A DNA stretch of 64,000 nucleotides from Saccharibacillus sacchari DSM 19268 (GCF_000585395.1 NZ_KK073875.1:3881307-3945306); one strand, 5' to 3'; counted from the first letter of the stretch, positions 41,116 to 49,791 are shown. Program-made: numbers and translations. Notes: generated from the letters alone by a model not told the origin.

Positions 41116-41464
41116 CCTGGGCAACCTCCTTCTGCTTCGGCTGCGTTTTCTTGGCAACCGTTCCGGTCACCCATAGCACGGCAAATGTACTTCCCACTAT
41201 GCCAACCGCGATCGACACAGCATTGTTGCCAAGAAACGGAATCAGTGCCGCCGCTCCGATCACGTAGGGGATAAAAAATAGCAAAAGATGCCCCGTCAAT
41301 AAGTTCGCGGCTTGTTCGACCCATTCCAACTTCACGACTTTTCCGAATAATGCAGCCAAAAACAACAACAAACCGATAACATTGCCCGGTAACGGAAGAT
41401 GCAACGCATCGTGCAGCAGCACGCCGGCCAGGCTGAATCCGAGCAGAATCGCAAACCCGCGCAT
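41096..41464 (-). CDS. lrgA: LrgA/CidA-type membrane protein
   Basis: 122 residues with four membrane segments (LLGFSLAGVLLHDALHL, PGNVIGLLLFLAALFG, LLTGHLLLFFIPYVIGAAALIPF, VSIAVGIVGSTFAVLWVTGTV), the LrgA/CidA plan with its LPxPGxVIGLxLLF motif (LHLPLPGNVIGLLLFLAALF). Basic C-terminal tail. First gene of lrgAB. Divergent from lactate dehydrogenase 215 bp away, which supports the pyruvate-transport reading. The ATG at 41464 has GAGG 10 nt upstream. Confidence 0.92.
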   Translation of the reverse strand: MRGFAILLGFSLAGVLLHDALHLPLPGNVIGLLLFLAALFGKVVKLEWVEQAANLLTGHLLLFFIPYVIGAAALIPFLGNNAVSIAVGIVGSTFAVLWVTGTVAKKTQPKQKEVAQDGKLSA

Positions 41465-41601
41465 AATCGTTCAACCTCTTTTCCGCCGGTTCACCGCAGT
41501 AATCCCGGATACTTGTTCAAACATTTTATCATTATAACAAAACTCGACAGGATTCGCGCAAAGACATTTGCCACAATTCCGTGACATGTTGCTTGTTAGC
41601 G

Positions 41602-41616
41602 TGTAAACTGGTTACA
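41602..41616. promoter_or_regulatory. dyad TGTAA-N5-TTACA upstream of ldh
   Basis: TGTAA-ACTGG-TTACA lies 63 bp before the ldh start, in the promoter area. Regulator unknown; it is not a Rex site (TTGTGAA-N4-TTCACAA). Confidence 0.35.
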
Positions 41617-41678
41617 AAGTTGAGAGGGTCTTTTTATTCCTCCCATCCCATATCCTGAAGAAATGGAGTGATTTGGAC

Positions 41679-42608
41679 ATGACTACCCCATCCTCGCGTT
41701 CCCGCCGTGTCGTCGTGATTGGCACGGGCGACGTAGGAGCAACTACCGCTTATACCCTGCTGCTGAGGCAGCGCATGACCGAACTCGTTTTGATTGACGT
41801 GAACAAGGAATTGGCACTGGGCCAGGCACTGGACATGAATCACGGTCTGCCGTTCGTCGGCGGCGTGAAAGTATGGGCCGGCGATTATTCCGACTGCAAA
41901 GACGCGGCCGTGATTATCATCGCGGCAGGCGCAGCCCAGCGTCCGGGCGAGACGCGTATCGATCTGCTCAACCGCAACGCAGGCATCTTCGACCAAATCA
42001 TCGGCAATATCGTGAAGTACAACGACAACGGGATCATTCTCGTCGCGACAAACCCGGTGGATATTCTCTCGTACGTTTCGTACAAGAAGAGCGGTTGGCC
42101 GGCTCATCGCGTGATCGGTTCGGGTACGCTGCTCGATAGCGCCCGCTTCCGTTATCTGATCGGTCAGCAAAAACACCTCGATCCGCGAAGCATCCACGCG
42201 CATATCATCGGCGAGCACGGCGATTCCGAGCTTCCGGTATGGAGCATGGCGAACGTTGCCGGCGCGGATCTGGCCTTGTCGGAAAGCACGCAGGACGAGA
42301 TCTTTGAAAACACCAAAAACGCGGCGTACGCGATCATCAATGCCAAAGGCTCGACGTACTATGCAATCGCCCTTGCGCTGGACCGGATCGTAACCGCGAT
42401 TTTGCAGAACGAAAGCTCGGTTCTCAACGTCTCGACCTTGTTGGATAACTATCACGGCATTTCCGACGTTTATCTCGGCCTGCCTTGCGTCGTTGACAGC
42501 ACCGGCGTGCGCGAGCACCTGGAGATTCCGATGAACGACAAAGAGCTTGAGCTGCTAAACGCTTCGGCTAACAAGCTCAAATCGGAAATCGCGAAAGTCA
42601 ATCTGTAA
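41679..42608 (+). CDS. ldh: L-lactate dehydrogenase
   Basis: 309 residues. NAD motif VVVIGTGDVGATTAYTLL at about 11-28 and VLIDVNKE with the Asp that selects NAD. Substrate loop GAAQRPGETRIDLLNRN with the two arginines near residue 85-95, LVATNPVDIL, and the catalytic pair in AHIIGEHGDSELPVWS (His near 179). It reduces pyruvate to lactate in fermentation. No fructose-bisphosphate site could be judged. The ATG at 41679 has GGAG 10 nt upstream; a TTG two codons earlier is also possible. Cytoplasmic; strong terminator follows. Confidence 0.93.
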   Translation: MTTPSSRSRRVVVIGTGDVGATTAYTLLLRQRMTELVLIDVNKELALGQALDMNHGLPFVGGVKVWAGDYSDCKDAAVIIIAAGAAQRPGETRIDLLNRNAGIFDQIIGNIVKYNDNGIILVATNPVDILSYVSYKKSGWPAHRVIGSGTLLDSARFRYLIGQQKHLDPRSIHAHIIGEHGDSELPVWSMANVAGADLALSESTQDEIFENTKNAAYAIINAKGSTYYAIALALDRIVTAILQNESSVLNVSTLLDNYHGISDVYLGLPCVVDSTGVREHLEIPMNDKELELLNASANKLKSEIAKVNL

Positions 42609-42627
42609 AATCAGCTTTCCCGCGTGT

Positions 42628-42675
42628 AAAAAGCCCCCAGCTCTCCATGGAGAGTTTGGGGGCTTCGCTTTTTTC
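42628..42675 (+). terminator. terminator after ldh
   Basis: AAGCCCCCA-CTCTCC paired with GGAGAG-TTGGGGGCTT, then a T-run after CGC. Confidence 0.85.
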
Positions 42676-42696
42676 GCAAGACGGCAGGTTCGACTA

Positions 42697-43788
42697 TCAT
42701 ACGCGGACAATCTCCGCACGCAGCAAGCGCCCGGAAGACGCATCGCAGACGAATTCGCTCTCTTCAATCCATACCAGGGAAGCTTGCTCCACTCCGTTCG
42801 AATCCCTGCCTTGGCACACGTAATACGGCAGAACCCGAATATGCTCTTTGAGCTTCTCCCAGGCTTCATTCTCCGACAACCTAGGTTTATACAAGGCTTC
42901 GGCGAAACGTTCGGGACGCAAGCGGCGAAAATGCAGTTCGTCCGACGCGGCCGCGAGCTTTCCGCTGCGACGCTCGACATACAAATCCAGGCAAGCCCCA
43001 AGCACGGGAAGCCCGTTCACCAAACGATAAACGCGTACATGGGCAAATCCGCCACTTGCCGCCCGGAACGAGGAGAGCTGCCTGCCTGCGAGAAAAGCCC
43101 AGCGATAAGCCCGCGGTTTTGTCGAGCGCAGCAGATAATCCAGCACGGCGCTGCGAGCACGTCTCAGCTCATCCCGATCCAGCGGCTCGGGTCTTCTGGA
43201 ATCGGAGACGGGAATACGCCCCTGGAGAGGCCGCATGGGCGCTGAAACACTTCGTTTCGCTGAAGAACTCCCTCCGCGCAGGTCAATCCATTCCCAGGGA
43301 CCCAGCTTTTCTCCTTGCAGCACGCGCTTGCCATTTTGATCATAGAGTCTTGGGGGGAACAGGTAAAAAGGAATCACGGCAGATACATCCAACGCATAGG
43401 CGCTTCGAATACACGAATGGTCCTCCGGTACCTGGATCGACGTTGGCGGACGATCCATCGGCTCCGATTCGAACTGACAAGGTGCCCAGTCTGTTTTCAA
43501 ATCGCTGAGTTCGCCGGAAGCCTTCATGCGGATAAACAATTGGGGACCGCGGTAAAAGGGAATTTCACAGTGATGCCGAGCATACTCCAACCGCATTTCG
43601 TCATTATCCAACTCAACAGCGCGAATCGGTAACAAGTCTTTCGGATTGATATCGGGCCTCACGCGTGAAAGATGTTCTTCCGCCAGAGCCGCATAATGCG
43701 AACTCTCTTCATCCGACAAAAAGCGTATGCCGCCGAAGCCTTCTTTTCGAACTCTGGATCGCGAGTCTTTGTTGTTAGGTCTGGTCAA
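42697..43788 (-). CDS. uncharacterised protein with YcdB/PepSY-like C-terminus
   Basis: 363 residues, no signal peptide, rich in Arg and Ser in the middle. The C-terminal 130 residues (FAHVRVYRLVNGLPVLGACLDLYVERRSGKL; SENEAWEKLKEHI; EFVCDASSGRLLRAEI) follow the pattern of YcdB/YcdC repeats with a PepSY-like end, usually found in spore or cell-envelope proteins. N-terminal part unrecognised. The likely start is TTG at 43788 with GGGGAG 6 nt upstream; no ATG fits. It is 21 nt from the DUF3900-like gene and on the same strand, so probably one transcript. Confidence 0.65.
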   Translation of the reverse strand: MTRPNNKDSRSRVRKEGFGGIRFLSDEESSHYAALAEEHLSRVRPDINPKDLLPIRAVELDNDEMRLEYARHHCEIPFYRGPQLFIRMKASGELSDLKTDWAPCQFESEPMDRPPTSIQVPEDHSCIRSAYALDVSAVIPFYLFPPRLYDQNGKRVLQGEKLGPWEWIDLRGGSSSAKRSVSAPMRPLQGRIPVSDSRRPEPLDRDELRRARSAVLDYLLRSTKPRAYRWAFLAGRQLSSFRAASGGFAHVRVYRLVNGLPVLGACLDLYVERRSGKLAAASDELHFRRLRPERFAEALYKPRLSENEAWEKLKEHIRVLPYYVCQGRDSNGVEQASLVWIEESEFVCDASSGRLLRAEIVRV

Positions 43789-43809
43789 AGGCTTCTCCCC
43801 CTCTACCTA

Positions 43810-44904
43810 TTAATAAGGCAGACCGTCATCTCCGGGTTCTTCCCGTCGTTCAAGCAGGCGCTTCGCCACGGTCTCGAAGTCTTCCGGCTGAAGCAGCTCG
43901 ATCGGGGAATGCCCCTTGTCGAACACAAACGATTCGCCTTCCAAAATAACGGCATAGCGTCCATTCAGCCGCGTGATATGCACCCCGTAACCGAAGTCGG
44001 CCAGCAGACCTTTGATTTGCGAATTGCCCAGTTTAAAACGAACCTCGATATCCGGCTGGAATTCCGTGATCCGCTCGGCTGCTTCCATCACCTGTTCCGG
44101 TTCCCATTTTTGCTGGATATCGCGCTTGTCGCTGGCTGTCCAGAGTTCCAGATCGTGTTCTTCGCGCTGGCGTTCTTCGCTCGTTTCGTCCGGCCACTTT
44201 TCTTCGACGTAAGTCTGCACGAATTCCATGACTCGATCGTTCACGATCTCGGGCATGGACTGCTCGTAGACGACGAATTTCAAAAAGTCCTCGAAATAAC
44301 GCGCGTGCGAAGGTTGGTGGATCTTGAGTTCCCAGTCCTCCGTCATCCCGGCTTCCGGCATATGCGGGTACATGATCGATTTGATGCTTTTCGTGCTGAT
44401 CGCCATTTCGACTTCGTCAATCAGATTCTGCTCGTCCGAAATGCGCGCGATCTTATTCTCGAAGTCGCATTTCATCACGAAAATAAACGGATCGTCGGAA
44501 TGGGTCGGCATTTTGGCACGGGTCAGTACCAATGCGCCTCCTCGAACCGATCCGGTGTCCAGGTAGTTTCGCACCAGATCGTCGCAGGCATTTTTGAAAT
44601 CTTCTTTGCCGTCGGCGGTCCGCATCCGGTTGAACATATTGAAGTTGGGATTGCTGTCCAGCTCGTAGCCAGGTTCGACGATAAACGTGCCGATCTTGGT
44701 CGGAGCTTGCTCGGTCAACGGATTCTTTTCCACTTTGCGTTTCGCGATCCGAGAGAACTCGCTGTCGAGAAATTTTTTCACGGGACTATCTTCGTAATCG
44801 TAATCGTCCATGGTCTGGTAATGCTTGTAGCCTCTCGCGCCCTGGCCTTCCCGGCCCTCCACCTGAATGACGAAAAACGATAAAAATTCAATATCAAAAC
44901 GCAT
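43810..44904 (-). CDS. DUF3900-like protein
   Basis: 364 residues, cytoplasmic, acidic. The opening FDIEFLSFFVIQVEGREGQGARGYKHYQTMDDYDYEDSPVKKFLDSEF and the LTEQAPTKIGTFIVEPGYELDSNPNFNMFNRMR block are those I associate with DUF3900/DUF3898 proteins of Bacilli, of unknown function; the N-terminal part is somewhat like nucleoid-associated NdpA-type proteins. No catalytic motif is seen. The ATG at 44904 has AGAAGGGG about 10 nt upstream. Followed closely by the YcdB-like gene. Confidence 0.75.
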   Translation of the reverse strand: MRFDIEFLSFFVIQVEGREGQGARGYKHYQTMDDYDYEDSPVKKFLDSEFSRIAKRKVEKNPLTEQAPTKIGTFIVEPGYELDSNPNFNMFNRMRTADGKEDFKNACDDLVRNYLDTGSVRGGALVLTRAKMPTHSDDPFIFVMKCDFENKIARISDEQNLIDEVEMAISTKSIKSIMYPHMPEAGMTEDWELKIHQPSHARYFEDFLKFVVYEQSMPEIVNDRVMEFVQTYVEEKWPDETSEERQREEHDLELWTASDKRDIQQKWEPEQVMEAAERITEFQPDIEVRFKLGNSQIKGLLADFGYGVHITRLNGRYAVILEGESFVFDKGHSPIELLQPEDFETVAKRLLERREEPGDDGLPY

Positions 44905-45069
44905 AATTCTTTAAACCCCTTCTGCCTCCGATTTACGCCGGGCGCATTCGGAAGGCGGTAATGGCTGCCTTGTCATGCCCATCGCTTTCCGGCAGCAAAT
45001 TGCTTGTCTGCCTACGATAGCACGACCGTCAAAAATGAACAATCTCAGAAAGAAAATTCGTTGAAAGAT

Positions 45070-45109
45070 AAAAAAAACGCGACCTGCCGTTATCGACGTA
45101 GGCCGCGCT
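45070..45109 (-). terminator. terminator after the 114-residue gene
   Basis: GCGCG-CCT-CGT paired with ACG-AGG-CGCG with small bulges; eight T on the minus strand. Confidence 0.75.
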
Positions 45110-45126
45110 GATTGATCTCGGATGTT

Positions 45127-45471
45127 TTATTTTCCCTGGCGCTGCTGCATGAATTCCAATCCTTTTTGCAGCAGTTCCTTCATGGAACCGAACTGCGTGT
45201 TGGCATTGACCTTCTCGTCCAATTCCTGCGGATGAACGTTCTGAAGCGCGTTCGGGTCGCTGCCGCCGATGCCGAATTTCTGGAGCATTTCCGCAGCGGA
45301 CTTGAACGGCGTGTACTTTTGCAAAAACTCCGAATTCAGCAATTGGTCCAGCGGAAGCTTTTGCAGAATTTCGTTAAGCGGAAGTTTATTGGCCATTTCG
45401 CTTAAGCCGCTCAGGTCCCCCTGCTTCAGTTTGTTAAACGCGTCTCCCAAACCTCCAAGATTAAATCCCAT
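45127..45471 (-). CDS. 114-residue hypothetical protein
   Basis: 114 residues, helical, rich in Leu, Gln and Asn (FNKLKQGDLSGLSEMANKLPLNEILQKLPLDQLLNSEFLQKYTPFKSAAEMLQKFG). No signal peptide or membrane segment. Good ribosome site (AAGGAGG, 8 nt) before the ATG at 45471. It follows the recombinase gene by 27 nt, so likely cotranscribed. Not recognised. Confidence 0.7.
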   Translation of the reverse strand: MGFNLGGLGDAFNKLKQGDLSGLSEMANKLPLNEILQKLPLDQLLNSEFLQKYTPFKSAAEMLQKFGIGGSDPNALQNVHPQELDEKVNANTQFGSMKELLQKGLEFMQQRQGK

Positions 45472-45498
45472 ACGTACCGCCTCCTTATCGAATATACT

Positions 45499-46449
45499 CT
45501 ACCCGTTTTTACCCGAATTGCCCGGTAGCTTAACATCCAATCGGCTCATCGCCTCTTCCTTTTCCCGATTCGAGACGTGGGTATATACCGTCGTCGTCTG
45601 AATCGAGGAGTGGCCGAGCATCTCCTGCACCGTCCGCAGATCCGCCCCTCGACGCAGCAGCATCGTGGCGAACGAGTGGCGCAGCTTATGGCTGGAATAC
45701 GGAATTCGCTGATGCGGCTCCAAGTCCTGCTGAAAACGATCGAACGTATCGGCCGCCAACTGCTGGATCGCTCGAATCGACATCCGGCGTCCCTTCTGCG
45801 AAACGAACAGCGCTTCCTCTCGATCCGTCCACGGCGACAGCCGCTGCGAGATCGCTTCTTCCAGCACGCCCATTACCGCTTCCGGTACAGGCAGCGTACG
45901 CCATTTGCGCCCTTTGCCGAACACTTGCAGCGTCCGCCGCTCCGCATTGTAATGGGAAACGTTGAGCGCGTGCACCTCGCCGACCCGAAGCCCCATATAA
46001 GCCATCAGCAAAAAAATTGCCAAGTTGCGTTCCCGATACTTGCCGTCGACCGCTTCGAGAAATTCGCCGATCTGTCGTTCATCCATATACACGGGTGCGC
46101 GGTTCTTTTCCGTCTTAGCCTTTTTGATTCCGATCGCCGGATTGTGTTCGATCATTTCCAATTCCATTAATGCTTTATAAAAGCAGTGAATCGCGGCATG
46201 TTTGCGGTTCCGCGTGGCGTCTCCCGATCCGTTCCTTCTGGCATTGGACAGGAAGGACATCACATGAATCTTTTTCACCGCGTCCAGCTCTTTTCCGCTT
46301 AATCCCAATAAAAACTGCCGCACGTCGCTCAAGTAATTTTTTTGCGTATAGTCCGTATATCCCGCGTCCTGCATCCAAATCAGGAACGCTTCCAGATACT
46401 CGGCATAATCCTCAAGCACCTCATCGTCGGGAATCCGAATGGTTGCCAT
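45499..46449 (-). CDS. tyrosine recombinase, XerC/XerD type
   Basis: 316 residues. N-terminal SAM-like DNA-binding domain (LEAFLIWMQDAGYTDYTQKNYLSDVRQFL), catalytic domain from about 125 with Arg in MGLRVGEVHALN, beta-hairpin Lys in GKGRKWRTLPVP, HKLRHSFATMLL (His-x2-Arg), LGHSSIQTTTVYTHV with the last His and the nucleophile Tyr. It should resolve chromosome dimers or act on a mobile element. No phage or IS genes surround it, and it is co-oriented with the 114-residue gene, so a chromosomal Xer-like role is more likely. I favour the ATG at 46449 (GGAG 11 nt upstream); one three codons earlier is 2 nt from that site. Confidence 0.9.
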   Translation of the reverse strand: MATIRIPDDEVLEDYAEYLEAFLIWMQDAGYTDYTQKNYLSDVRQFLLGLSGKELDAVKKIHVMSFLSNARRNGSGDATRNRKHAAIHCFYKALMELEMIEHNPAIGIKKAKTEKNRAPVYMDERQIGEFLEAVDGKYRERNLAIFLLMAYMGLRVGEVHALNVSHYNAERRTLQVFGKGRKWRTLPVPEAVMGVLEEAISQRLSPWTDREEALFVSQKGRRMSIRAIQQLAADTFDRFQQDLEPHQRIPYSSHKLRHSFATMLLRRGADLRTVQEMLGHSSIQTTTVYTHVSNREKEEAMSRLDVKLPGNSGKNG

Positions 46450-46627
46450 TTCCTGCATCGCTCCGCTTCTGCTTGTTCAAAAAGTGACTTCTATAATATT
46501 GTGAATCAATCGGGCCGCGTTATGCAAGCTTTAAATCGATTTCACAAGATTGAGAAGTAACAAAAGAAGAAGATCAAGCGTCAATAATAAGGAAGGTAAA
46601 AAATGGAACGCAGGAGGTGAACATTGG

Positions 46628-46702
46628 ATGCAAGCGGACAAAAGCATTTGGTCGACACTTGTTCTTTTCCTGATTTCATTTTTAAATCTTTTTTTTAAAT
46701 AA
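46628..46702 (+). CDS. 24-residue hydrophobic peptide, possible type I toxin-like
   Basis: MQADKSIWSTLVLFLISFLN followed by LFFK: short polar start, one membrane segment (about residues 8-23) and a basic end. GGAGGTGA lies 7-10 nt upstream of the ATG; a TTG six nt earlier opens a different, less sensible frame. Too short for the usual gene finding. Small single-span peptides with a strong ribosome site are typical of type I toxins or small regulatory membrane peptides. I see no sure antisense RNA promoter. Confidence 0.45.
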   Translation: MQADKSIWSTLVLFLISFLNLFFK

Positions 46703-46718
46703 TAAAGCGGTTATTATA

Positions 46719-46736
46719 ACATAATTAATATTATGT
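46719..46736. promoter_or_regulatory. 18-bp dyad, site A (ACATAAT-N4-ATTATGT)
   Basis: ACATAATTAATATTATGT, perfect 7-bp arms around TAAT, about 40 bp upstream of the PQQ-type propeller start. It is followed by AAACATA. Sites C, D and E in the window have the same layout. Confidence 0.5.
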
Positions 46737-46774
46737 AAACATATTTTCAAACTATAAAAAAAGGAGAACTCCTT

Positions 46775-48094
46775 ATGATCCCTTTCAAACGTTCCAGCGC
46801 TATTTTAATTTCGGCAGGCCTGCTTTTTTCGCTCGCTCCTATTTCCGCAGCGGCTCCCGCTACATCTTACGTCAATCCGATCATTCACTCTTCTGAATCC
46901 GAAACCATTTCCGAGCTTAAGCCTGTCTGGAGCGTCAATACGTTTACGTCGAATCCCGGAATTTCAGCGGTCATTTCGGGAAACCTGGTCGTTTATCCCG
47001 CTAAAAACAACTTGGAAGCAGCGAATGCCGCAACCGGAAAAAAGGTCTGGACGGCTGCTTTTATTCCCGCTTCCGAACTGATTACGGGCAACGGAACTCT
47101 GTATTTCGTTGACTCCAAAGGAATGTTGGTCGGATTAAACGCCAAGACCGGTAAGGCGTTATGGAAAACGAAAACCGGCTTCGCCGCTCAAACTGACGGA
47201 TTTACGGCAAAGCTCGTTAACGGAACCTTATATATCGGCGGGCCGCGCGAGCTTCAAGCCTATAATCCCGCAACCGGCAAACGATTATGGAAACAGTCGA
47301 CCGAAAGCGAATACGGCGGGCCGTCCGTTCAAGGCGTTTACGACGGCGTGCTGGTGACATCTGCCGTAGTAAGCGGAGCGCTGACCGTCGATTTTTACAA
47401 CGGCTACGATCCGAAAACGGGCAAAGAACTTTGGGTGCTCGGCGGCAGCCACGGACCAGTGCTTCATTATCAAAAAGGTCATATTTATATGCGGGAGCAG
47501 TCGTTGACCGGCAATATGGATCATGCGGCGATACTCGATAAAGTAAATGTCAAAACAGGCAAAACGACCGCTACGTACAAGTATGTCGAAGTGGAAGACG
47601 GATTGTATCAAAGCGCGCAACAAATCGTAATCGATCAGGAAAATGTCTATATCGCGATGCCCCGGTATGAAAAAGGCAGACTCGAAGGCTTTTCTTCGGC
47701 CTTATATCGTTTCAAGTTGGATCAACAACCCGACAATACGCAACCTGCGCTTTACGAAGACCGGGGCGATTTTTTGGCGGGCCCTTATCTCAATCGGTTT
47801 TTCGTGCAAAAAGGACTGGAGCTGCAATCCGTTCCGATTAACGGGAAGATGTCCCAAAGTTACGCGATGTCCGATAATCCGGTTTCCCGTCTGGACCTGA
47901 AAGGAAACGGCGCTTATGTAGGACTCAGCGACGGACAATTGTACCTGATCGATATCGCGTCCGGAAAAACGTTGGGCGTCGTTCGTGCCGGAGGGCGCAC
48001 ATACGGAGAAACGCTGCTTGCAGGCAATATGGCGATCGTTCAGGCGGAAAACAAACTGATCGTGATCAAACGTCCGGCGGCTTTGACAAAATAA
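46775..48094 (+). CDS. secreted PQQ-type beta-propeller protein
   Basis: 439 residues. Signal peptide MIPFKRSSAILISAGLLFSL and cut near APISAAA-AP (about 30). Then repeated propeller blades: LEAANAATGKKVWTA, LVGLNAKTGKALWKT, LQAYNPATGKRLWKQ, YDPKTGKELWV, VNVKTGKTTA, and near the end LYLIDIASGKTLGVV. The TGKxLW motif marks PQQ-like (BamB-type) repeats. No metal or PQQ residues are clear. Exported; probably a binding protein. The ATG at 46775 has AAGGAG 9 nt upstream. The AT-rich leader carries dyad site A. Confidence 0.85.
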   Translation: MIPFKRSSAILISAGLLFSLAPISAAAPATSYVNPIIHSSESETISELKPVWSVNTFTSNPGISAVISGNLVVYPAKNNLEAANAATGKKVWTAAFIPASELITGNGTLYFVDSKGMLVGLNAKTGKALWKTKTGFAAQTDGFTAKLVNGTLYIGGPRELQAYNPATGKRLWKQSTESEYGGPSVQGVYDGVLVTSAVVSGALTVDFYNGYDPKTGKELWVLGGSHGPVLHYQKGHIYMREQSLTGNMDHAAILDKVNVKTGKTTATYKYVEVEDGLYQSAQQIVIDQENVYIAMPRYEKGRLEGFSSALYRFKLDQQPDNTQPALYEDRGDFLAGPYLNRFFVQKGLELQSVPINGKMSQSYAMSDNPVSRLDLKGNGAYVGLSDGQLYLIDIASGKTLGVVRAGGRTYGETLLAGNMAIVQAENKLIVIKRPAALTK

Positions 48095-48272
48095 ATAGAT
48101 AAAATCGAACTTCAAAAACCATAATTTGGAATTTAATTCTGTTTCAAAAAATTAAATTTTGCGTTATATCATTACGAAGAGTTTCGTTTCCTCAGAACTT
48201 CCGTACTTTCAGCTTGTTGATCCGAATCCCAATTTGCCGAGGTGCAACGCGCACCCGAAAGGAGCTTTATCC

Positions 48273-49220
48273 ATGACAGACGCCAAGAAACCCGTACTTG
48301 AACCCGCAGCCCAGAAATTCGCAGACGACAATTCGAAGCCTCCCTTCTTGCCCGATCTCGGTCCGGAAAAAGGTCGCGAAACGGTAGACGAAGTTCAGTC
48401 CGGCGAAGTGTTCAAGCCCGATGTCGATATCGAAGACAAAACGATTGCCGGAGGACCGAAAGGCGAAGTTTCGATTCGAATCGTGCGTCCGAAAGGTACG
48501 ACCGGCACGCTGCCCGTTCTGCTGTATATCCACGGCGCCGGTTGGGTATTCGGCGACGCGCATACGCATGATCGCTTGATTCGCGAATTGGCGGTAGGTT
48601 CGGATGTCGCGGTCGTCTTCCCGAATTACAGCCGTTCCCCGGAAAACAAATATCCGGTCGCGATCAAAGAAATTTACGCGACGCTGGAATGGATTTCTTC
48701 GCAGAGCGAAGCCGAAGGCTTCGATACTTCCAAGCTCTTCGTCGGCGGCGATAGCGTCGGCGGCAACATGACGGCAGCGATCACGTTGATGGCGAAAGAA
48801 CGCAGCGGTCCGAAAATCGCGAAGCAGCTGCTGTTCTATCCGGTCACGGACGCTTCCTTCGAAACGGAATCGTATAACCAGTTCGCGGAAGGCTACTTCT
48901 TGATGAAAGAAGGCATGAAGTGGTTCTGGGATCAATACACGACCGATCCGGCTGAACGCGACCAAATCACGGCTTCCCCGCTGCGCGCGACAACCGAACA
49001 GCTGCAAGGTCTGCCGGAAGCGCTGGTCATTACGGGCGAAGCCGACGTACTGCGCGACGAAGGCGAAGCCTATGCGAACAAACTCCGCGAAGCCGGCGTT
49101 CCGGTAACGGCGGTTCGTTTCCAAGGGATTATTCACGACTTCGTGATGCTGAACGTCATGGCCGAAACGAATGCGAAAAAGGGCGCTCTGCTGTTGGCGA
49201 ACGCTTGGTTGAAGGCCTAA
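48273..49220 (+). CDS. alpha/beta hydrolase, hormone-sensitive lipase (family IV) type
   Basis: 315 residues. Oxyanion motif LPVLLYIHGAGWVFGDAHTHD (HGAGW, a variant of HGGGW), nucleophile in FVGGDSVGGNMTAAI (GDSVGG; Ser near 165), acid Asp in ITGEADVLRDEGE and catalytic His in GIIHDFVML. Ester or acyl hydrolase of the HSL family; no signal peptide, so cytoplasmic. The ATG at 48273 follows GAAAGGAG by 8 nt and is the first after the non-coding leader. A strong terminator follows. Confidence 0.9.
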   Translation: MTDAKKPVLEPAAQKFADDNSKPPFLPDLGPEKGRETVDEVQSGEVFKPDVDIEDKTIAGGPKGEVSIRIVRPKGTTGTLPVLLYIHGAGWVFGDAHTHDRLIRELAVGSDVAVVFPNYSRSPENKYPVAIKEIYATLEWISSQSEAEGFDTSKLFVGGDSVGGNMTAAITLMAKERSGPKIAKQLLFYPVTDASFETESYNQFAEGYFLMKEGMKWFWDQYTTDPAERDQITASPLRATTEQLQGLPEALVITGEADVLRDEGEAYANKLREAGVPVTAVRFQGIIHDFVMLNVMAETNAKKGALLLANAWLKA

Positions 49221-49225
49221 TCGTA

Positions 49226-49259
49226 CAAAAAGCCGCTCCTCGGAGCGGCTTTTTGTTTT
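49226..49259 (+). terminator. terminator after the esterase gene
   Basis: AGCCGCTCC paired with GGAGCGGCT around a short TC loop, followed by five T. Confidence 0.9.
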
Positions 49260-49263
49260 GCTT

Positions 49264-49663
49264 AGCCTTTTAACCGATACGGCTCCCCAAGCGGGGCTGC
49301 CGGAAGTCATAACCCGAAATACGGTTACTGGTCGGGTAATACGGAAGAACAGTAGTCGTTTCAAGCACAGCGGATAATATTCGTACCCATTTTTTTGGTA
49401 TAGATCCGGCTACTGGCAAAATCGTCAAAACCGAAAACTACGGCTTATCTCCAGACGCCCGTTCGTCCGCCGATCTTCCTGCACATGTTGCGGTAACCGG
49501 AGTTCGCGTTGCGGGAGATTTTGTCTTTGATAAGAAAAGCGGCCGTGCATGGGGCATGCTTCCGACGAGATCTCATTTGTTCGGCTTGCCTTTCGTCAAA
49601 GACGGAAAGTTTTTCATTCAGACCTTATCGGATTTGATTGTACTGGATTTTCCCGGCAGTTAA
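49264..49663 (+). pseudogene. 5'-truncated, frameshifted remnant of a propeller-type gene
   Basis: The frame ending at 49663 reads GIDPATGKIVKTENYGLSPD, DFVFDKKSGRAWGMLP, GLPFVKDGKFFIQTLSDLIVLDF: a PQQ-type blade pattern. It opens right after a TAA at 49337 without any start codon. In another frame just upstream, 49268-49354 reads PSGAAGSHNPKYGYWSGNTEEQ and would continue smoothly after adding one base near 49355. So it is the end of a longer gene that has lost its 5' part and suffered a frameshift. Confidence 0.65.
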
Positions 49664-49680
49664 CGATAATATAATTATGT
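49662..49680. promoter_or_regulatory. 18-bp dyad variant, site B
   Basis: AACGATAATATAATTATGT, one base short in the middle compared with sites A, C, D and E. It starts at the pseudogene stop and is followed by AAAC, CTATATGGAG. Confidence 0.3.
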
Positions 49681-49714
49681 AAACTATATGGAGTTGAATA
49701 TTCTTTTCCGCAAA

Positions 49715-49764
49715 CGAAAACCCCGCCCTTTTTCATGTTTCAAGGATTTAAGGACGGGATTTTC
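49715..49764 (-). terminator. terminator after trpS
   Basis: AAAATCCCGTCCTT paired with AAGGGCGGGGTTTT on the minus strand, loop about 20 nt. Confidence 0.75.
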
Positions 49765-49791
49765 GTGCACTTTTTTAAAATTGACAAGCTT

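Noticed and set aside
43672-44883. 403-residue frame opposite the DUF3900-like gene
   Set aside because: Antisense shadow with Phe/Arg-rich composition; the minus-strand protein has a proper ribosome site and family pattern.
45499-46449. Mobile island around the tyrosine recombinase
   Set aside because: No attachment-site repeats, phage genes or base-composition change around it; the neighbours look chromosomal.
48267-49364. 365-residue frame opposite the esterase gene
   Set aside because: Antisense shadow; the sense strand has all catalytic motifs of an HSL-type hydrolase.
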